A stretch of 64,000 nt of DNA, from contig CAVUHC010000004.1 of assembly GCA_963741135.1 (NCBI GenBank), positions 1-64,000 of the forward strand, in the 5' to 3' direction. The first letter of the stretch is position 1. The number at the start of each line of letters is the position of its first letter. This DNA is from Gp6-AA40 sp963741135. GTDB lineage: Bacteria; Acidobacteriota; Vicinamibacteria; Vicinamibacterales; UBA2999. Positions 62,411 through 64,000 of this stretch are shown here, one piece after another. The translations under genes were made by a program, and so were the position numbers. A model generated the notes under the pieces. The model saw only the letters and a program-made list of their open reading frames with translations. It did not search any database and had not been told where the DNA came from.

Positions 62411-63292
62411 ATGTCGAAGATTGCTGCCGCTCTCGCCGTTGTTGCGACTCTCGTTCTCGTGAACGCGTTCCCTGCAGACGCGCAGGCGCTGGCCTCGACG
62501 CTTGTGAACCAGCAGGCCACCGCGCCGTCACCATCCAGAAACGTCGAATACACAGTCGGCGCGCAGGACGTGTTGAAGATCACTGTCTTCGACGAGCCGA
62601 CGCTGTCGGGCAGCTACCGTGTGGACGCCGACGGGAGCGTTCAATACCCGATGCTTGGACGCGTCCAGGTCGGAGGCCGGATGCTTCGCGACATCGAAGC
62701 GGACGTCAGCAAAAAGCTCGAGGACGGCTTCGTCAGGCGCGCGCAGGTCACAATCGACGTCGAACAGTTCCGCAGCCGAAGCATCTTCATCGTCGGCGAG
62801 GTGCGGTCGCCCGGAAAGTACCCGATGACCGGCCAGACGACCGTCATCGAGGCGCTCGCAGCCGCCGGATCGACGACGGTCAATGCGAGCAGCGAGATCC
62901 TCATCCTGCGATCGCGCAGCGCGGATCCCTCGAAACCCATCCTGCTCGACGCCGCGAACCAGGCGAACGTCACGCGCATCAGCCTCACCGATCTCCAGCT
63001 GGGCCGGTTGTCCGAGAACATCAACCTGCAGGAAGGCGACACGATCTTCGTGCCGAAGGCCGAGAGGTTCTTCGTCACCGGTCAGGTGAGGAGCCCGGGC
63101 GCGTACACCCACGAGCGGGGCCTGACGGTCCTCCAGGCGATTTCGCTGGCGGGCGGTCTCACCGAAAAGGGTTCGAATCGGCGCATGAAGGCAATCCGCA
63201 CCGTCAACGGCAAGAAGGCCGAAGTGAAGATCGGTCCTACCGATGTCGTCCAGCCTGGCGATACGCTGATCATTCCGCAGCGGTTGCTGTAG
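62411..63292 (+). CDS. Wza-like polysaccharide export protein
   Basis: A 293-residue secreted protein with signal peptide (AAALAVVATLVLVNAFPADA). The Poly_export (PES) domain is EYTVGAQDVLKITVFDEPTL...DGSVQYPMLGRVQVGG, followed by two SLBB domains (IFIVGEVRSPGKYPMTGQTT and FFVTGQVRSPGAYTHERGLT). It forms the periplasmic and outer-membrane channel for capsule or exopolysaccharide. ATG 62411 is taken; ATG 62399 overlaps the barrel gene. It ends IIPQRLL*. Confidence 0.9.
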   Translation: MSKIAAALAVVATLVLVNAFPADAQALASTLVNQQATAPSPSRNVEYTVGAQDVLKITVFDEPTLSGSYRVDADGSVQYPMLGRVQVGGRMLRDIEADVSKKLEDGFVRRAQVTIDVEQFRSRSIFIVGEVRSPGKYPMTGQTTVIEALAAAGSTTVNASSEILILRSRSADPSKPILLDAANQANVTRISLTDLQLGRLSENINLQEGDTIFVPKAERFFVTGQVRSPGAYTHERGLTVLQAISLAGGLTEKGSNRRMKAIRTVNGKKAEVKIGPTDVVQPGDTLIIPQRLL

Positions 63293-63293
63293 G

Positions 63294-63366
63294 AAAATCC
63301 CAAATCCCAAATCCCAAATCCCAAGGAGATCGCTTTGGAGTTGGGAATTGGGCGTTGGGAGTTGAT
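63294..63366. repeat. AATCCCAAATCCCAAATCCC-type tandem tract
   Basis: Four exact 8-bp units (63297-63324), then the partly complementary TTTGGAGTTGGGAATTGGGC... (63336-63363). It fills the gap before asnB. Confidence 0.8.
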
Positions 63367-63384
63367 CGCGATCAAAAATCAAAC

Positions 63385-64000
63385 ATGTGTGGCATTGGCG
63401 GTGTGTTCGGCTGGTCCGACGCCGAAGGGTTCGACGCCGTCCGCACGGCCGCCGACCTGAGTGCGGCGCTCGCCCATCGGGGTCCCGACGGTGAAGGGAC
63501 GCTGATCGAAGGCCGCGCGCTGCTCGTCCATCGCCGCCTCGCTATCATCGATCCCACCCCTGCCGGCCGGCAGCCGATGACCACGCCGGACGGCCGCTAC
63601 GCCATCGTCTTCAACGGAGAGATTTACAACTACCGCGAGCTTCGTGTGGATCTGGAGAGGGCCGGCGTCCGCTTCGTGACCGCATCCGACACCGAGGTGC
63701 TGCTGGCCCTGATCGTGCGCGATGGCATCGACGCGCTCAGCCGCGCCCGCGGCATGTTCGCGCTGGCCGTGCTGGATGCGCGCGATCGCAGCCTGACGCT
63801 GGCGCGTGATCGCTTCGGCATCAAGCCGATCTACGTCGCGTCGCGCGGGCACGGGATCGCGTTTGCGTCCGAGATCGGCGCGCTGCGGCGCGCCTCGCTC
63901 GTCGGCCGCGATGTTTCGGCAGCGGGCATCCTGGCGTTCCTGGCGTGGAGCTACATTCCGGCGCCGCTGACATGGCTCCAGAACGTGGCAAGTCTGCTGC
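63385..64000 (+). CDS. asnB: Asparagine synthase (glutamine-hydrolysing), 5' part
   Basis: The first 205 residues of a class II amidotransferase. MCGIGGVFGW provides the N-terminal nucleophile Cys2. SAALAHRGPDGEG, LVHRRLAIIDPTPAGRQPMT and FNGEIYNYRELRVDLERAGV are the glutaminase signatures. The synthetase domain lies beyond the window. Paralogues of this kind are common in exopolysaccharide loci, where they amidate sugars or linker peptides, so the product may not be free asparagine. Confidence 0.92.
   Translation, partial: MCGIGGVFGWSDAEGFDAVRTAADLSAALAHRGPDGEGTLIEGRALLVHRRLAIIDPTPAGRQPMTTPDGRYAIVFNGEIYNYRELRVDLERAGVRFVTASDTEVLLALIVRDGIDALSRARGMFALAVLDARDRSLTLARDRFGIKPIYVASRGHGIAFASEIGALRRASLVGRDVSAAGILAFLAWSYIPAPLTWLQNVASLL

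Overview
This is a GC-rich bacterial chromosome segment, most consistent with Acidobacteriota and probably Vicinamibacteria-like. That placement is inferred from the many paralogous PQQ-type beta-propeller proteins beginning with a WPQWRGP-like motif, the abundant REP-like palindromes that are translated inside proteins, and the gene order tig-clpP-clpX-lon-engB-rho. No rRNA is present, so the taxonomy is inferred.

Region 1 (1-10350) is an integron. An integron-type tyrosine recombinase (5' end cut or frameshifted) is followed on the same strand by an array of small genes. Nine attC-like sites of about 70-78 bp separate them. Most have an inverse core box (GGCTAAC or similar), a core box (GTTAGCC or similar), a long stem and an extrahelical G. 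In several cassettes the stop codon TAA lies inside the inverse core box of the attC. Cassette products include a cupin, a DUF4236 protein, a membrane protein, a broken cyclase, a secreted protein, an alpha/beta hydrolase, a HicAB toxin-antitoxin pair, a GNAT acetyltransferase and a truncated LexA-like DNA-binding domain. The array ends abruptly in the C-terminal half of an ABC transporter ATPase. The integrase is in the 'reverse' orientation compared with classical integrons.

Region 2 (10.8-34.3 kb) holds an MFS transporter and a double-FtsX ABC permease. It also has eight PQQ/BamB-like beta-propeller genes, six of them frameshifted, probably by single-base sequence errors. Between these lie a Doc/AbrB-type toxin-antitoxin pair and a compact operon of HemN-like radical SAM enzyme, hotdog thioesterase, flavin-dependent halogenase-like enzyme and CPA2 antiporter.

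Region 3 (35-49.7 kb) holds an MrfA/MrfB (YprA/YprB) DNA-repair helicase-exonuclease pair, a polytopic membrane protein, and an amidohydrolase-like lipoprotein that has lost its metal ligands. It continues with ribosomal protein L31, an O-antigen-ligase-like protein, and five SAM methyltransferases plus the remnant of another.

Region 4 (49.7-57.9 kb) is the housekeeping block rho, engB, lon, clpX, clpP and tig, followed by tRNA-Leu(TAG), all on the minus strand. Region 5 (58-64 kb) starts a surface polysaccharide locus: GT2 glycosyltransferase, orphan Dam-type methylase, lipoprotein, outer-membrane beta-barrel, Wza-like export protein and an asparagine synthase cut by the window end.

Two repeat systems run through regions 2-5. 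One is a family of REP-like palindromes that sit in frame inside mrfA, mrfB, the O-antigen ligase and a membrane protein. The other is a set of degenerate 7-10-bp tandem tracts, most with complementary arms, which fill intergenic gaps and have also entered engB and mrfA.
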